This document shows positions 62,823-64,000 of a stretch of DNA of 64,000 nucleotides, piece by piece; positions within the stretch are counted from its first letter, which is position 1; every line of letters begins with the position of its first letter. Made by a program: the position numbers and the translations under genes. Below the pieces are notes generated by a model. That model was not told where the DNA came from. It searched no databases and saw only the letters and a program-made list of their open reading frames with translations. Origin of the DNA: Rhodocytophaga rosea (GTDB lineage: Bacteria; Bacteroidota; Bacteroidia; Cytophagales; 172606-1); the NCBI RefSeq assembly GCF_010119975.1, contig NZ_CP048222.1, forward strand, positions 2,067,501-2,131,500. The letters run 5' to 3'.

Positions 62823-64000
62823 CTACCGGAAATATGCCATCCCCTCTGGAACCCATATAGGCCCCCATAGCGGCTCCTTCCTCATTTTCACTGGCGTATC
62901 AATCCGTTTCATCCGCATACCCAGAAAAGAGAGCAAATCGGAATGGCTAAAATACTGGCAATGTACAATATCCAGGTAGCCATCGCCATCTATATCGCCC
63001 AGCCAGGGGGTAGAGAATATATTTTTAAATCCTTTCGTCTGGTCGATGGGACTTACGGATTGTTTGTTAAAATCAATTGCCAGCAGCTTATTTTCTACCG
63101 TAAACGAAGATTTATCAATTAAATTCCGGTTACAATCGTATTCATTAATACTGATGATGGCCTCGTCCCGTCCGTCGTTATTCAGGTCGTATACCACGGG
63201 CGAAGAAAATCCGGAACAACCCAGGTTATTCTGATAAGCAATGTGTCCATCTTTGCCATCCAGTAAAATCTGTAAGGTGCCGGTATTTGCCGGCCAAACG
63301 CCTTTGCTCACGAAAGTAAAAAAATCAGGCACTTTGTCGTTCGTGAAATAACCCACCGCAAAACTATTACTCGATTCAGTACCAGGAATATTCCGTTGCC
63401 ACAATAGTTTATGATTCCGGCCATTAATGGCAAACGCCGTACTGCCATGCGAAATAGCCACAATATCGTAAAAGCCATCGCCTGAAATATCGGCCAGTAC
63501 AGGCGGGGCAACAAATCCATGCCCTTTTTCAGTGGCGAGTATGGTAGCGGCTGACAATTTTCTTTGCATCAGGTCGGAAAGTCTGGCCATATACAAGCTT
63601 CCGGAGATAGTTTCTCCCCCAGTACCAAAAATAATATGATACTCCTGGCTGCCAGGCTGGGCAAAACACATAGGAGACATATACGATTCCTTCCCATCGG
63701 GCATGGTATCAGCGGCAAGCACCAGTCCGGTTTTTGAGTCGAGCACCATCAGTACGCCGGGAAAACGGTTTTCTTCAGAATTAGGCTCGGCTTTGGCATT
63801 ACCTCCATTCAGGGTGAGCAGTTCAGGAAATCCATCTTTATTCTGATCGGGTACCAGTGCCAGGTTGTAAAAATTATAGCGGGCATACTGTAATATAGAA
63901 TCATTCTCAAACTGATATTTGTATTCCCATAACACTTTTCCGGTTTTTCCATCCAGGGCTTTCAAATGCGGAGAACGTCCACCAATAAAAACATCCTGTA
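62823..64000 (-). CDS. PQQ/FG-GAP-like beta-propeller protein, truncated at the window edge
   Basis: The frame runs open to the right edge (the codons before 63965 read DVFIGGRSPH), so the N terminus lies outside the window. The visible 392 residues contain repeats of FG-GAP/PQQ-like type: KALDGKTGKVLWEYKYQF, VPDQNKDGFPELLTLNGG, VLADISGDGFYDIVAISHGS, VYDLNNDGRDEAIISINEYD and WLGDIDGDGYLDIVHCQYF, with calcium-binding D-x-D/N-x-D-G loops. This is a secreted propeller, possibly a T9SS cargo, adhesin or polysaccharide-binding protein. A C-terminal sorting domain is not visible. Confidence 0.78.
   Translation of the reverse strand, partial: QDVFIGGRSPHLKALDGKTGKVLWEYKYQFENDSILQYARYNFYNLALVPDQNKDGFPELLTLNGGNAKAEPNSEENRFPGVLMVLDSKTGLVLAADTMPDGKESYMSPMCFAQPGSQEYHIIFGTGGETISGSLYMARLSDLMQRKLSAATILATEKGHGFVAPPVLADISGDGFYDIVAISHGSTAFAINGRNHKLLWQRNIPGTESSNSFAVGYFTNDKVPDFFTFVSKGVWPANTGTLQILLDGKDGHIAYQNNLGCSGFSSPVVYDLNNDGRDEAIISINEYDCNRNLIDKSSFTVENKLLAIDFNKQSVSPIDQTKGFKNIFSTPWLGDIDGDGYLDIVHCQYFSHSDLLSFLGMRMKRIDTPVKMRKEPLWGPIWVPEGMAYFR

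Overview
The window looks chromosomal and comes from a member of the Bacteroidota, most likely order Cytophagales. The basis is a SusC/SusD pair, several secreted proteins with type IX secretion (T9SS) sorting tails, many Sec signal peptides, AT-leaning DNA of moderate GC, and promoters of the TTG-N17-23-TAnnTTTG type. I see no rRNA, tRNA, CRISPR array, transposase or phage gene. Species cannot be fixed from the sequence.

Layout. 1-3.6 kb: end of a cation efflux protein, an NmrA-like reductase, an SGNH hydrolase and a PRC-barrel protein. 3.8-5.9 kb: a two-gene hexuronate operon (mannonate dehydratase plus an SDR in the place of fructuronate reductase). 6.2-9.8 kb: a secreted protein and an OmpA-type envelope protein. 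10-17.9 kb: a minus-strand run with an MFS carrier, a DUF2231/cytochrome/LRR protein, an orphan, a DUF1501 protein and a PSCyt1-DUF1549-DUF1553 protein, the planctomycete-style exported haem set. 18-25.3 kb: a degenerate alpha/beta hydrolase, a small secreted protein, a PcfJ-like protein, a probable structured small RNA and a CAP-domain protein. 25.5-29.4 kb: a large PVC-type haem protein and a polysaccharide deacetylase. 30-41 kb: three giant T9SS cargo proteins, two of them sharing the same C-terminal half behind different beta-propellers. 41.3-54.4 kb: a hydrolase island with a degenerate Nudix regulator diverging from three type-B carboxylesterases and two tandem esterases, then a serine hydrolase, a CitMHS carboxylate transporter and an AtuA pair. 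54.4-64 kb: an amidohydrolase, a SusC/SusD pair, a secreted protein and a truncated PQQ/FG-GAP-like propeller protein.

Function. The content fits a soil or freshwater saprophyte. The outer surface carries SusCD and T9SS adhesin or enzyme modules, the periplasm carries esterases, deacetylases and haem dehydrogenases, and the inner membrane carries carriers for sugars and organic acids. The Nudix regulator and the first esterase are divergent, and palindromes overlap both predicted promoters.

A striking feature is the number of otherwise intact genes with exactly one lesion: the MFS carrier, the DUF2231 protein, the DUF1553 protein, the second tandem esterase and the amidohydrolase. Three of the lesions are a missing base in an A or T run, one is a TGA where the family has Trp, and one is an extra base. 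Homopolymer miscalls in the assembly, recent pseudogenisation and slippage-dependent expression are all possible. The raw reads would decide.
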